From a virus, in the IMG/VR virus record IMGVR_UViG_3300034106_000381, positions 1 to 36,039 of that record: a stretch of DNA of 36,039 nucleotides; one strand, given 5' to 3'. The position numbers and the translations under genes were made by a program. Below, one piece after another: positions 28,345 to 36,039 of the stretch. Position 1 is the first letter of the stretch; every line of letters begins with the position of its first letter. A model generated the notes under the pieces. The model was not told the DNA's origin and did no database searches. It saw only the letters and a program-made list of their open reading frames with translations.

Positions 28345-30162
28345 TTAGCCGGTAATCCAGTCCCAAAGAAGGGCCGTCCTAGCTTCTTTTTCTTTTTGGT
28401 TCTCTTCCCACTTAGTTAGTGCATCTTTCTTATCTGCAAGGAGGACTTCCAAAGCTCTGTCCTCTTCCCTCTCAAGAGAGTTCCAAGCATACGACAGCAC
28501 ATCTCTTTCCCTTTGCCAAATTTCATCCATAGCCTTTGCAGTCATACCATTCATGCTTTTTGCAAATTCAAGATTAGATTCGTTCTGTGCAGCAGTGTTA
28601 GTGGTAACAATCTCTTGTCTCCACTTGGCATTGGCCTGTGCGATAATCAAAGAGTTTGAAGCGTTGAACTGTTTTCTCTGGGCTTCAAGCTGAGCGTTAA
28701 AACGAGAGGTGGCATTCTTCTCCCCAGCATTGAACTGGGCCATAGCATTCTTCTGTTCTGAATTGAACATAGACACACGAGAACCAAGGTCAGCAAAGAA
28801 CTGGTCAGTCTGGTTCTTACTGGCAGCATTGAACTGACGGGCAGCATTGATAGCAGCCTGATCTGTAAAGAGAGCCTGAACATTCGACTGAGCACGGAAC
28901 ATTGTCGCCTGCTGTCTGTTGTCCAAGTTAGCCATGTCCATCTGCAAGAAAGCCTGAGCGTTCTGCACTGCAGCCTGTTGACGATTGCTCAAGTTTGCCA
29001 TATCAAGGTTTGCAAGTGCAGCAGCCTTAGCCATAACCATACCCTGACGAGCATCAAGGTTGGCAAGGTTCATTGTATTTACTGCACGGCTATTCTCCAG
29101 AGCGATATTCTGTTCTGCAGTAAAGTTCATGTTAGCGATGTCAGAAATCTTTGCTGCGTTTAGAACTCTTGTCTGGAAAGCCTGATCGAAGTCCATCTGC
29201 AAGAAAGCAGCACGTTGCTGAGCGGCAAAGAGAGCAGTCTGTTGTCTGTTGGAGAGGTTCTGGGATTCAAACTGAGCAAAGGTAGAGGCATCAGCCTGAG
29301 CAATAGGGAGTGCAGATTCCATAGCAGCCTGAATAACTGCCTGACCAGCAAGTGAGGATGCACCAAGACCTCTCTGGGATAGCATGGCCTGAGCATTACG
29401 CATAGCACCAGCAGCCCAAGCAGGTGTATTACCACCCTCGAACTGAGTCATCAGACCTTCAAGCTGGCCCTGAACTGTAGCCTTTTCTGAGGGTGTGGCT
29501 GTAGCTGCCTTGACGTTTTTCATCAGCTTATTGACTTTGGCAGCATCAACGGCACTACCAGAGACTAGCTCTCCCCTTTCAAGCTCCCTCTGAACAGGGT
29601 TGTCCATAAGGAAAGCTTCCCCTTGAGCAGCTTCCATGCCAGAGATAGAACTTGTAGTCTGTTGTGCCGCTGTTACTTGAGCGCCCTTAGAGACTGTACC
29701 CTGCTCTCCTTTAACACCCTTGACAGCCTTAGAGACATCATCCGCGACAGTATCCGCAGTCATGGTAGCAGGAGCAGTAACTTTAGGTGCAGCAGCAGTA
29801 GTGGTATCAGCAGTAACAGCAGTGGTAGCAACTGTAGGCGTGGTCACCTGTCCTGTACCAGCAGCAATAATGGTTCCGGGAGTCTCAGTAACCTTAGCTA
29901 CCTCTGCCTCTTCAATTAGACTGGCTGGGTTTTGGATAGCTGCTTCTGCAAGCTGTGTTCCGGGGTTTTTAGTGGTACCACCTGTAGCCATACCAGCAGT
30001 ATTCACACTAGTACGTTTCTGCAGAGCACGAGAGAACTTACCCATACGAGCAGCTACACCCGGACTAGATTGAATGAAAGCCTCCATGGCTGGACCTTCT
30101 GCGGGACCAGTGTAACCCATCTTAGAGAGTAGGCTATATTTTTGATTAGTATCGAAATCCAC
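28345..30162 (-). CDS. virion protein with 21 hendecad repeats, 605 aa
   Basis: Probable internal virion or ejection protein. Residues 1-85 are mixed; 86-175 are a low-complexity Thr/Ala/Val region; 180-290 are helical. From 302 to 532 the sequence follows an uninterrupted 11-residue period: position one is Asn in 15 of 21 repeats, position eleven is mostly Phe/Ala/Met (NLSNRQQTALF, NAGEKNATSRF, NAQLEAQRKQF). Such hendecads make long, right-handed or straight helical bundles. The C-terminus is charged helix ending LLWDWITG. Located between endolysin and transglycosylase genes and headed by its own candidate promoter. No homologue function known to me. Confidence 0.75.
   Translation of the reverse strand: MDFDTNQKYSLLSKMGYTGPAEGPAMEAFIQSSPGVAARMGKFSRALQKRTSVNTAGMATGGTTKNPGTQLAEAAIQNPASLIEEAEVAKVTETPGTIIAAGTGQVTTPTVATTAVTADTTTAAAPKVTAPATMTADTVADDVSKAVKGVKGEQGTVSKGAQVTAAQQTTSSISGMEAAQGEAFLMDNPVQRELERGELVSGSAVDAAKVNKLMKNVKAATATPSEKATVQGQLEGLMTQFEGGNTPAWAAGAMRNAQAMLSQRGLGASSLAGQAVIQAAMESALPIAQADASTFAQFESQNLSNRQQTALFAAQQRAAFLQMDFDQAFQTRVLNAAKISDIANMNFTAEQNIALENSRAVNTMNLANLDARQGMVMAKAAALANLDMANLSNRQQAAVQNAQAFLQMDMANLDNRQQATMFRAQSNVQALFTDQAAINAARQFNAASKNQTDQFFADLGSRVSMFNSEQKNAMAQFNAGEKNATSRFNAQLEAQRKQFNASNSLIIAQANAKWRQEIVTTNTAAQNESNLEFAKSMNGMTAKAMDEIWQRERDVLSYAWNSLEREEDRALEVLLADKKDALTKWEENQKEKEARTALLWDWITG
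28567..29259 (-). repeat. region coding 21 consecutive 11-residue repeats
   Basis: Codes residues 302-532 of the 605-aa protein. Repeats start at 302, 313, 324 and so on to 522 without any insertion. A 22-residue super-period is visible early on (NLSNRQQ at 302 and 390, NLDARQG at 368, NLDNRQQ at 412). In the second half QF-N junctions dominate. Confidence 0.85.
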
Positions 30163-30186
30163 AGAGGCTCTCCAGTTTATTCGTCT

Positions 30187-30215
30187 ATATTATTACAAGC
30201 TTTGCAGTTTTGCAA
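30187..30215 (-). promoter_or_regulatory. candidate leftward sigma70 promoter
   Basis: On the minus strand, TTGCAA (30215-30210), a 17-base spacer and TAATAT (30192-30187) lie in the 61-bp gap between the endolysin stop and the 605-aa gene start. It would give independent host-polymerase transcription of the ejection-protein genes. Confidence 0.5.
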
Positions 30216-30223
30216 GTACTATT

Positions 30224-31084
30224 TTACCCAAGCAACTTAGCTAGGGTTTTAGGTCCAGCCACACCATCAGCGGTCAATCCGTTAGCAGTCTGCCACTTCT
30301 TCAGAGCAGCTTCAGTTCCCGGACCAAAGTCACCGTCAGCAGTGAGACCAAGCTTGGCTTGCATCTTCTTTACCATGTCACCCTTCGAACCACGACGCAG
30401 AGCTTGAGTCACTGCATCAGTAATCTGGGAATTGATGGAGACTTCAATCTTACCACCAAGAGCAGCCATTGCCTTAGCGTAACGAGCCTGACGGTCAGCC
30501 AAACCAATGTCACCACCATTAATGATTTTGGTCAGTCTTGTCACGTCGCCAGTGTCAGCAACCTCATTCAGATTGCGGCTGTTCCAGAACCACAAAGCAC
30601 TCTCCAGAGCACCCTTCTTGGTCAACAGGTAAGCAGCAGCTTCTTCAGCAGTCATGCCAACAGTCTTGCCGAAGGCAGTCGTATTTGCACGGCCAGTAAC
30701 TTGCTTCAGACCTTTTCCAGAAAATAACCACCCGTCACCATCCTTTAGATTACCTAAAGCACCAGCCTTTGAGCGATTTTTATCCATGTAAACGTAGTTG
30801 GCAATTTTCTCAGGCTTACCTGCATACTCAGCGGCATTCTCTTTGCCGGGACCAAAGTACCTCGGGAACACCTTGAGCAGGGTGGCTTCTTTGTAGTTCA
30901 GGTTCTCTTGTAGTACCCGGAAGTCCATGCTCTCGTGAGCACACTGAGAAATGAAACCTGCAATTCTCTTGTCGGTCGTAATGTTGTACTTAGGCAACAT
31001 CTCGTTCAGGGCAGCACACCACTCTGCAACTTCTTTATTGGTGGGGATCATTACGGCCAGTTGGGCCTCTGTCAGTAGGCTCAT
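30224..31084 (-). CDS. GH19 endolysin with peptidoglycan-binding domain, 286 aa
   Basis: Degrades peptidoglycan at the end of infection. The GH19 (chitinase-like) domain spans about 5-210: AHESMDFRVLQENLNY with E51 as catalytic acid and E60, then FSGKGLKQVTGR (121-132), equivalent to the usual RGRGLIQLTG but with Lys at two positions. A PG_binding_1 domain follows at about 227-286 (RRGSKGDMVKKMQAKLGL, DGDFGPGTEAALKKWQ). There is no signal peptide, so it should need the holin to reach the wall. The start overlaps the 76-aa gene stop as ATGA. Confidence 0.92.
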   Translation of the reverse strand: MSLLTEAQLAVMIPTNKEVAEWCAALNEMLPKYNITTDKRIAGFISQCAHESMDFRVLQENLNYKEATLLKVFPRYFGPGKENAAEYAGKPEKIANYVYMDKNRSKAGALGNLKDGDGWLFSGKGLKQVTGRANTTAFGKTVGMTAEEAAAYLLTKKGALESALWFWNSRNLNEVADTGDVTRLTKIINGGDIGLADRQARYAKAMAALGGKIEVSINSQITDAVTQALRRGSKGDMVKKMQAKLGLTADGDFGPGTEAALKKWQTANGLTADGVAGPKTLAKLLG

Positions 31085-31311
31085 TTACTCTTTGCTCTCT
31101 TAGCTGGTGCCTTCTTTGTGATTGCACCCAACACAGCTTCCTTAGTCATATCTTTGCCCATATCACCAAGCAAGTCTGTCGGGTTACCAGTGACAGCAGC
31201 CTTGATGATATTCTCTACCGGATCAGGCAGGTCCACCTTGTCCAGCACAGCATCAACTACTTTTTCTTTCGCCTTACGGCCAATAAGCATTCCAATTATT
31301 CTGGTAATCAT
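31081..31311 (-). CDS. small basic protein in the lysis block, 76 aa
   Basis: A 76-residue protein with an amphipathic start (MITRIIGMLIGRKAKEKVV) and a Lys/Ala-rich, basic tail (KKAPAKRAKSK). It is coupled by ATGA to the holin candidate upstream and the endolysin downstream. Possible membrane-peripheral lysis accessory; no family recognised. Confidence 0.65.
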   Translation of the reverse strand: MITRIIGMLIGRKAKEKVVDAVLDKVDLPDPVENIIKAAVTGNPTDLLGDMGKDMTKEAVLGAITKKAPAKRAKSK

Positions 31312-31577
31312 TCGCTCGACTCCTCTTTCTCTTCGTTCTTTTTACGGTTATTGCCTGCAGCCATCACACCACCCAAAGCACCAGTAATAAAGCTGGCAAT
31401 GGGGGTAAGGATGGAAAACAGTGCACGGTCATTTTCAGAGCTTTCGCCCAAAGGTTGGGTAACAAAAACCAAGCTGTACAAGATGATAAAGATGCTTCCA
31501 CCCAGAATCAGGGTCAAGGATACCCCAATAAAGTAGCGCAGTTTGGCTTCCAGAAAATCTGGATCAGTTTTACTCAT
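31308..31577 (-). CDS. class II holin candidate, 89 aa
   Basis: An 89-residue protein with two membrane segments (about 16-38 FIGVSLTLILGGSIFIILYS and 53-73 LFSILTPIASFITGALGGVMA), a short acidic N-terminus and a highly charged C-terminal tail. Size, topology and position two genes before the endolysin fit a class II holin, which permeabilises the inner membrane to release the endolysin. Overlaps of four bases on both sides tie it to the block. Confidence 0.72.
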   Translation of the reverse strand: MSKTDPDFLEAKLRYFIGVSLTLILGGSIFIILYSLVFVTQPLGESSENDRALFSILTPIASFITGALGGVMAAGNNRKKNEEKEESSE

Positions 31578-31765
31578 GGCGCAGCCCCTCCAGTCAAATC
31601 AGTAGCGCAGTTTTTTGTACGTAGGCAAACAGGTGGATTGCATTCTAGTGCTGCCCAATTCTCTGGGTCTTGACAGGGGTAGCGATAGAAGCCATCTCCA
31701 CTAAAGTAAAACACTAATCCGATAGCCAAAGCAAAAAAAGGCCACACCCAATGTTCTAGTACCAT
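31574..31765 (-). CDS. Cys-rich membrane-anchored protein, 63 aa
   Basis: N-terminal hydrophobic segment (VWPFFALAIGLVFYF, about 8-22) then a soluble part with four Cys (YPCQDPENW, LECNPP, VCLRTKNC), probably disulfide-bonded in the periplasm. The C-QDP-NW pattern is one I recall in marine phage proteins beside lysis genes. The ATG at 31765 follows AGGGAG and overlaps the previous stop as TGATG; an upstream extension is only that gene in another frame. A spanin-like role is possible, not shown. Confidence 0.7.
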   Translation of the reverse strand: MVLEHWVWPFFALAIGLVFYFSGDGFYRYPCQDPENWAALECNPPVCLRTKNCATDLTGGAAP

Positions 31766-32256
31766 CACCATCTCCCTAAGTAGCGGCCCCACAGATACAG
31801 GCCAACACTGCATACAGCCACTGTCACTAAGATGATGCCTAACCAAAGTAAAAACTCTGTGATAGACTCAATGATCTCGCGGCGGCGATACACTTGCTCT
31901 CTCTGTTGCTCTCTTACTCTACGCTCAATTGCTTGAAACTCCAACCAAGCGTCATTGCCATACGTGTAGCTGATGAGTTGGCGCAGTTCCTTACGCTGTT
32001 GTTCACACTGCTTCTGAGCGGCGAAAATATCAATAGCACTCTTCTGAAGTCCACCACCAAACAGTGTCTTAAATACACCCGGAGGTTCATTTGCTTTCTC
32101 AGCAGCATAGGCAATATCTGAGACTGCTTTTCCCCACTCTGAGAGTTGAGATGCCATGTCTTGGATTTCACGACCAGCCGCAATGCCTTGTTTTAGTAGA
32201 CTAAAGGCTTTACCCCCAACACTGATGGCCATGCTGATCGAAACTGGGTCAAACAT
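31765..32256 (-). CDS. helical protein with C-terminal membrane span, 163 aa
   Basis: A 163-residue protein starting MFDPVSISMAISVGGKAFSL with a helical, charged middle (QKQCEQQRKELRQLI, RRVREQQREQVYRRRE) and a C-terminal transmembrane segment (about 134-155) ending WGRYLGRW. I recall MFDPVSIS-type proteins in many marine phages next to lysis genes. The orientation would leave the helices in the cytoplasm or periplasm. Role unknown; anti-holin, spanin or virion protein are options. Confidence 0.7.
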   Translation of the reverse strand: MFDPVSISMAISVGGKAFSLLKQGIAAGREIQDMASQLSEWGKAVSDIAYAAEKANEPPGVFKTLFGGGLQKSAIDIFAAQKQCEQQRKELRQLISYTYGNDAWLEFQAIERRVREQQREQVYRRREIIESITEFLLWLGIILVTVAVCSVGLYLWGRYLGRW

Positions 32257-32400
32257 CTAAAAGCTCCAGAAGGGTGGGCAGAGAGATTGCGGGTGTATTG
32301 CCAAGGCCACATCCATAGTGTATCTGCAAACCTTGACAAATGTGTTGGTGTCGTTGATCCAGATGTGCGTATAGCCTACCCAGATCAGGGGGAGCTTCAT
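32257..32400 (-). CDS. hypothetical small protein, 47 aa
   Basis: A 47-residue frame (MKLPLIWVGYTHIWINDTNTF... ending CPPFWSF) that fills the space between two recognised genes: ATGA overlap with the preceding stop, and a TAG immediately before the next ATG. Aromatic-rich with two Cys and a partly hydrophobic N-terminus. Small proteins of the pattern HIW...FVKVC...HPQ...CPP are, from memory, recurrent in marine phages, which supports it. Confidence 0.65.
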   Translation of the reverse strand: MKLPLIWVGYTHIWINDTNTFVKVCRYTMDVALAIHPQSLCPPFWSF

Positions 32401-32621
32401 TTCCGTAGTGCCTGTTCAATATTATCTAACTTAGACATAACAGTTTTGAAGTTTTCCCGCATCTCTTTGAACTCCCTGTCGTAAGCCTCTTTGTTAGCCT
32501 CATGCACAGCAGAAAGAACTGCCAGCTTTGTAGCATGATCCTGTTGAGTTCGATAGATCAAGAATACAAAGCCAGCAACGGGAGCTACAATCCACTGCAT
32601 GATGGTGTTTAAAACTTCCAT
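32397..32621 (-). CDS. membrane-anchored coiled-coil protein, 74 aa
   Basis: An N-terminal span (WIVAPVAGFVFLIY, about 10-23) is followed by a charged helix predicted to form a coiled coil up to the end (EFKEMRENFKTVMSKLDNIEQALRK). This is the architecture of inner-membrane spanin subunits and of some phage tail-region membrane proteins. It heads the lysis block in transcription order, with GAGGGAG upstream of the ATG. Confidence 0.68.
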   Translation of the reverse strand: MEVLNTIMQWIVAPVAGFVFLIYRTQQDHATKLAVLSAVHEANKEAYDREFKEMRENFKTVMSKLDNIEQALRK

Positions 32622-32649
32622 GGCTCACTCCCTCAGCCTTATTGACAGG

Positions 32650-32853
32650 TTATTCTTGTGCCAGCGAGGCAGTAAGCATGTTGACGAAGGCATCACGGCC
32701 AACCTGAAGCTGGTCAAGGTTAAACCGTGTCGAACCGATCTTGCGGTCTAAGTCAGCGATGTGGTTGATAAGCATCTTCTGCTCGTCCGTCAGTTGATCC
32801 TCGGTGTAGTCTTTGTCGTTGATCGTGATGACGTTTGGTTTTTTCTCGGCCAT
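32650..32853 (-). CDS. DUF6447-like protein, 67 aa
   Basis: A 67-residue helical protein, NVITINDKDYTEDQLTDEQK then INHIADLDRKIGSTRFNLDQLQVGRDAF, matching what I recall of DUF6447, a small marine-phage family found near tail fibre genes. Function unknown; the hairpin of two helices might trimerise or act as a fibre chaperone. A consensus AGGAGG precedes the ATG. Confidence 0.75.
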   Translation of the reverse strand: MAEKKPNVITINDKDYTEDQLTDEQKMLINHIADLDRKIGSTRFNLDQLQVGRDAFVNMLTASLAQE

Positions 32854-32873
32854 CGTGATCCTCCTTTCTTTAA

Positions 32874-32901
32874 GGGTTGCGGGGGGTTAGGGGTTTAGGG
32901 G
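32874..32901 (+). other. G-quadruplex-type, telomere-like motif
   Basis: On the + strand: GGG, 4 bases, GGGGGG, TTA, GGGG, TTTA, GGGG, satisfying a four-tract G3+N1-7 rule. It occupies over half of the 48-bp gap between tail fibre stop and DUF6447 start. For leftward transcription the G-rich strand is the template. An extra in-frame TAA for the fibre gene also lies in it. Confidence 0.7.
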
Positions 32902-35900
32902 TTAGCCACAGTAAAGTACGCAAGTCACCAAAAATGACCCGTCGTCATAAGTCACTTGCTTGATCGTGCTTGTGATCTTAGCGACTGTTTTTGTGCGGAT
33001 AATATCATCGTCTTGGACCACCGCACATCCATTGCCATCAGCCTCTACTAGGTCTCCAATTTGAGGCTCTTGACCAGCCGCCATACGGATAACATAGTTG
33101 CCGACCGCACCCACAAGCATATCGTTATAAACGCCACCGTCATTGGTTTCGTCGGCCCCCCAACTAACAAACACACCAAAGACTGCTTTAGAGCCAGCAG
33201 TATTGTTGACCTTTACTTTGAGGTGCTTGTTGAACGAATAAGGCTCTTCACGTTCATTTTGAATAATACCTGTGTATTCTTGACCTTCGTACTCAACCGT
33301 TGCGCTAGAACCTACTGCGCCATTGCCGTTATAGCAAACACGCTTTTGGATCGTTTGCATGGTGTCTTCTTCGTGAACATCAATCACGACCACTTTGTAA
33401 TCAAGCAACTCGTTAATCGTGTCAATCACCGTGCCAATCTTAATGTCTGGCCTAGACCAGTCTGCAAGCACACCAAAGTGAGAGCCTAAGAATGGCCCAT
33501 AAGAGACGGTCGTGCCGGAGACCGAAATGGTGCCTTCGACGGTGCCAGCCTGCCGAAGGCTGATAAGAACACCGTCATCGTTTTGTCTGTTTACAAGTAC
33601 ACCATATCCAGCGCCAGTGCCAACAACCGCAGCCGTAAGGCCGTCATGGGTAGCAAAAAAGCCCAAAGATGTGCCACTTCCTGATGTCTTGCCGACAAGA
33701 AGATCACCTGCACTGTCGATACGGGCGTGTTCAGATGTACCATTATAAAACAACAGGTTTGCGCCGCTCACGGCCTGAACAATCGGATCAGTGCCAGTGT
33801 AAGTAAGAGCACCTCTGGCGTTTGTATCACCCCAGCTTATGGGTGCGCTACCATTTCCAAAGAACCGCGAAGTCCCAGAAACCTCCAGCTTCGCACCGGG
33901 AGAAGCCGTCCCAATCCCCACGTTGCCTGCGCTGTCGATACGCATACGTTCTACTGCATGAGTGCTGGCAGTATCATTGCTTGTACCAAAAAGCATGGAG
34001 TAGTCTGGAGAGGTGTCTTCCCCAACCAACGCAATGTACCCTTTAACACCTGCACCCGGAGTACTTGAGTCTGAGCCAAAAAACTCAATGCCACCAGTTG
34101 TTTGTCCAAACTGCTCAGAGGTATCAGTGTTGGTAATACGCAGAATGTTGTTACCCGCAGGTGAACCGTAGAGTGTTGTACTGGAAACCGTCTGGGTATT
34201 GTTGACGGTGTAGGTGCCAGTACCACCAGTGCCAGTCCCTAGAGCAGTAATGTAAGTGTTCCACTCAACACCCGTACCGTGGATGCGATCATTAACAGCA
34301 AGAGAACCAGAAATTACTGCGGTAACAGTCATAGTGGTACCAGAAATAGACGCAGTAACACTGGATGTAGTAGTATTGTTTCCAGAAATCTCAAGCTCAG
34401 TCTGAGGACTACTCGTACCAATCCCCACGTTGCCCGAAGAGTCGATACGCATACGTTCAGTAGCAGCAGTCTCGAAAGCGAGAGTGCTTACGGCGCGAAC
34501 TTCAAGCTCATTGCCAACGGTGTTCAACCCGTGTTCAGCAACGCTCCCACCTGTCGTGGCGTCATCAATCAGAGTGAGCGTAGCGCCAGCGTCTGTGCTT
34601 TCAAAAAGACCAACAAGGTTTGCTGCACCAGAGTTGACGTGCAGTTCAGCTAAAGGCGAACTCGTCCCAATCCCCACGTTGCCCGAGCTGTCGATGCGGA
34701 GGCGTTCTGCTGTGGCAGTATTATCGTAAATTGCAAAAGCATCAGATGCTGCAATATTATAAAGAAGCCATTTATTTGTCGTCCCTTCGGCAATCCTAAA
34801 GCCACCATCTTGACCTGTCGCAGAACTAACTCGGATATAATTTTCTCCGCTTGCTGTCTGAACATCTAACTTGAAGGCAGGACTACTCGTCCCAATCCCC
34901 AAATTCCCACTCGCATCCAGCGTCATAGCCTGCGTGAAGGTGATCGCGTTGCCTGCGGTGCCGGAGGGGGCGGTGAACCATTGGTGTTGGCCCGCCTCGC
35001 CAGCATAACGTGTCGCCAACTTGCTGCTCTGCGTGTATTTCCAACCGCTTGCGAATACAGCGTTTGAGGTCACATAGATTGCGGCATCAGCGGGATATCC
35101 AGTAACAGCATTGCCGACAGCCCCCACTTCAATATGCTTCAAAGAGCCAGCACTCGGCGTAACCCCCAAACCGAGGTTGCCTGATGCGTCGATACGCATA
35201 CGTTCTGCGGCGTTAACCGCAACAGCAAGAAAATCAGACGCATGGTCATACCGAAGGTACCCAACATTAGCGTCAGCTGAGTCACCAAGATAAACGTAGC
35301 TGTTTGCGGTGGTCCCCCCAATCTGGACGCGGAGGAAGCTGTCGTCTGTACTTGCAGTCCCTGTTGAGAGAACCCTAATGCTTGGGTCGGTGGCCGCTTG
35401 GACATCCAGTGCGTAGGTCGGAGAAGTCGTCCCAATCCCCACAAGGCCCGCAGAGGTAACCCGAAGCCGTTCATCCCCAGCCGTCTCCACCGTCACGGTA
35501 TCAGCCGCAGGGAAACGAATGGCGGTGTTGGTGTCGCCAGTGTGAATAATCTTGTCAGCAATACTAACATCACTCGAAGCGGTGAGAATACCAGAGATAG
35601 TAGCAGCACCAGTAACATCCAGAGCCACGCTGGGGGAAGCATTGTTGATACCCACACGATCATTGACTGCATCAACAAACAAAGTGTCTGTATCTACCGC
35701 CACGTCACCATCACCATCAATCTCCATACGAGTAGCAACAGCACCAGAACTAGCAGTCTGGAAGAGCAGAGAGGTTTTATTTACTGCAGCGTCAAAAGTG
35801 TCCCCAGCCACAGCCTTGATGGTCGCAGCAACAACAATGGCATCACCACCACCAGAGACATTAGGTGCTTGGAAGTCAATCTCACCGAGGGTCTCACCAG

Positions 35901-36039
35901 AAGTGATTGCAGTATCATCTCTCTGCAGAGTAAGAACACCACCAGTCGAGGTAATAATAGTGGCAGCATCAGCAACAAGAGCATCAATGTTTGCGGTACC
36001 ATCAATATACAAGTCCTTCCACTCAGACCCAGAAGCACC
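32902..36039 (-). CDS. tail fibre protein, 5'-truncated at the window edge (at least 1045 aa)
   Basis: The frame is open to the right edge, so the N-terminal virion-attachment part is missing. It contains eight spaced copies of a collagen-free repeat of type [15 protein letters not shown] followed by LxV, usual in phage fibres that form trimeric beta-structures (variants [24 protein letters not shown]). The last 200 residues are a different, globular C-terminal region: [45 protein letters not shown], ending [11 protein letters not shown]. No S74-type self-cleaving chaperone signature is obvious. It presumably recognises the host surface, and DUF6447 follows directly. Confidence 0.88.
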   Translation of the reverse strand, partial: GASGSEWKDLYIDGTANIDALVADAATIITSTGGVLTLQRDDTAITSGETLGEIDFQAPNVSGGGDAIVVAATIKAVAGDTFDAAVNKTSLLFQTASSGAVATRMEIDGDGDVAVDTDTLFVDAVNDRVGINNASPSVALDVTGAATISGILTASSDVSIADKIIHTGDTNTAIRFPAADTVTVETAGDERLRVTSAGLVGIGTTSPTYALDVQAATDPSIRVLSTGTASTDDSFLRVQIGGTTANSYVYLGDSADANVGYLRYDHASDFLAVAVNAAERMRIDASGNLGLGVTPSAGSLKHIEVGAVGNAVTGYPADAAIYVTSNAVFASGWKYTQSSKLATRYAGEAGQHQWFTAPSGTAGNAITFTQAMTLDASGNLGIGTSSPAFKLDVQTASGENYIRVSSATGQDGGFRIAEGTTNKWLLYNIAASDAFAIYDNTATAERLRIDSSGNVGIGTSSPLAELHVNSGAANLVGLFESTDAGATLTLIDDATTGGSVAEHGLNTVGNELEVRAVSTLAFETAATERMRIDSSGNVGIGTSSPQTELEISGNNTTTSSVTASISGTTMTVTAVISGSLAVNDRIHGTGVEWNTYITALGTGTGGTGTYTVNNTQTVSSTTLYGSPAGNNILRITNTDTSEQFGQTTGGIEFFGSDSSTPGAGVKGYIALVGEDTSPDYSMLFGTSNDTASTHAVERMRIDSAGNVGIGTASPGAKLEVSGTSRFFGNGSAPISWGDTNARGALTYTGTDPIVQAVSGANLLFYNGTSEHARIDSAGDLLVGKTSGSGTSLGFFATHDGLTAAVVGTGAGYGVLVNRQNDDGVLISLRQAGTVEGTISVSGTTVSYGPFLGSHFGVLADWSRPDIKIGTVIDTINELLDYKVVVIDVHEEDTMQTIQKRVCYNGNGAVGSSATVEYEGQEYTGIIQNEREEPYSFNKHLKVKVNNTAGSKAVFGVFVSWGADETNDGGVYNDMLVGAVGNYVIRMAAGQEPQIGDLVEADGNGCAVVQDDDIIRTKTVAKITSTIKQVTYDDGSFLVTCVLYCG

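Noticed and set aside
29700-29910. Alternating GCAGTAG/GGTAGCA-rich DNA as a CRISPR-like or tandem repeat array
   Set aside because: It encodes the Thr/Ala/Val low-complexity region of the 605-aa protein; there is no constant repeat and spacer pattern.

Overview
The window is part of the genome of a lytic-type, short-tailed (podovirus-like) marine bacteriophage, most likely infecting a Rhodobacteraceae/roseobacter host. The evidence is a T7-like replication set (primase-helicase, family A DNA polymerase, SSB-like protein) without any phage RNA polymerase, together with a B12-dependent class II ribonucleotide reductase, ThyX, PhoH, a MazG-like protein and a DUF3310 protein. This combination is the signature of the roseophage SIO1/cobavirus group; the assignment is from gene content, not from a search. 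Host RNA polymerase presumably transcribes all genes. No CRISPR array, insertion sequence or rRNA gene was seen.

Layout: everything from 1 to about 22.6 kb reads rightward, and everything from 22.6 kb to the right edge reads leftward. The two arms converge on a strong GC-rich terminator hairpin at 22601-22629. Rightward arm: (a) 1-3165, a chain of tiny overlapping accessory genes, including a GC-richer stretch with zinc-binding and coiled-coil miniproteins and a duplicated peptide tag; (b) 3162-3875, near-consensus promoter elements, a degenerate tRNA-like element, a complete tRNA-Arg(UCU) with encoded CCA, and a NUMOD4-HNH homing-type endonuclease; (c) 4072-6796, an rIIA/rIIB-like pair; (d) 7086-8288, an AT-rich regulatory patch with a regularly spaced box array, then a tyrosine integrase; (e) 8278-10712, small genes, a second HNH endonuclease and thyX; (f) 10693-15221, primase-helicase, a PcfJ-like protein and DNA polymerase; (g) 15234-18200, a recombination/repair block (basic miniprotein, SSB-like protein, Fe-S PD-(D/E)XK nuclease, Holliday-junction-resolvase-like nuclease, metallophosphoesterase); (h) 18197-22583, nucleotide metabolism (MazG, class II RNR, PhoH, DUF3310) interleaved with small membrane proteins.

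Leftward arm, in transcription order from the right edge: a 5'-truncated tail fibre with eight copies of a GNVGIGT-type repeat, a DUF6447-like protein, a lysis/membrane block (coiled-coil membrane protein, 47-aa protein, 163-aa TM protein, Cys-rich 63-aa membrane protein, holin candidate, 76-aa protein, GH19 endolysin), then internal virion/ejection proteins (605 aa with hendecad repeats, transglycosylase, 170 aa, 348 aa, 1140 aa). Terminase, portal and capsid genes are not in the window and are expected beyond the right edge.

Working together, the rightward genes would recycle host nucleotides, replicate and recombine the phage genome. The leftward genes build the fibre, the cell-wall-degrading ejection machinery and the lysis system. 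The most unusual signals are an uninterrupted run of 21 eleven-residue repeats in the 605-aa virion protein, a telomere-like G-quadruplex motif in the gap after the tail fibre gene, the tandem promoter/tRNA modules, the evenly spaced boxes upstream of the integrase, a 158-bp gene overlap at the polymerase start, and a family of 22-27-residue membrane microproteins.
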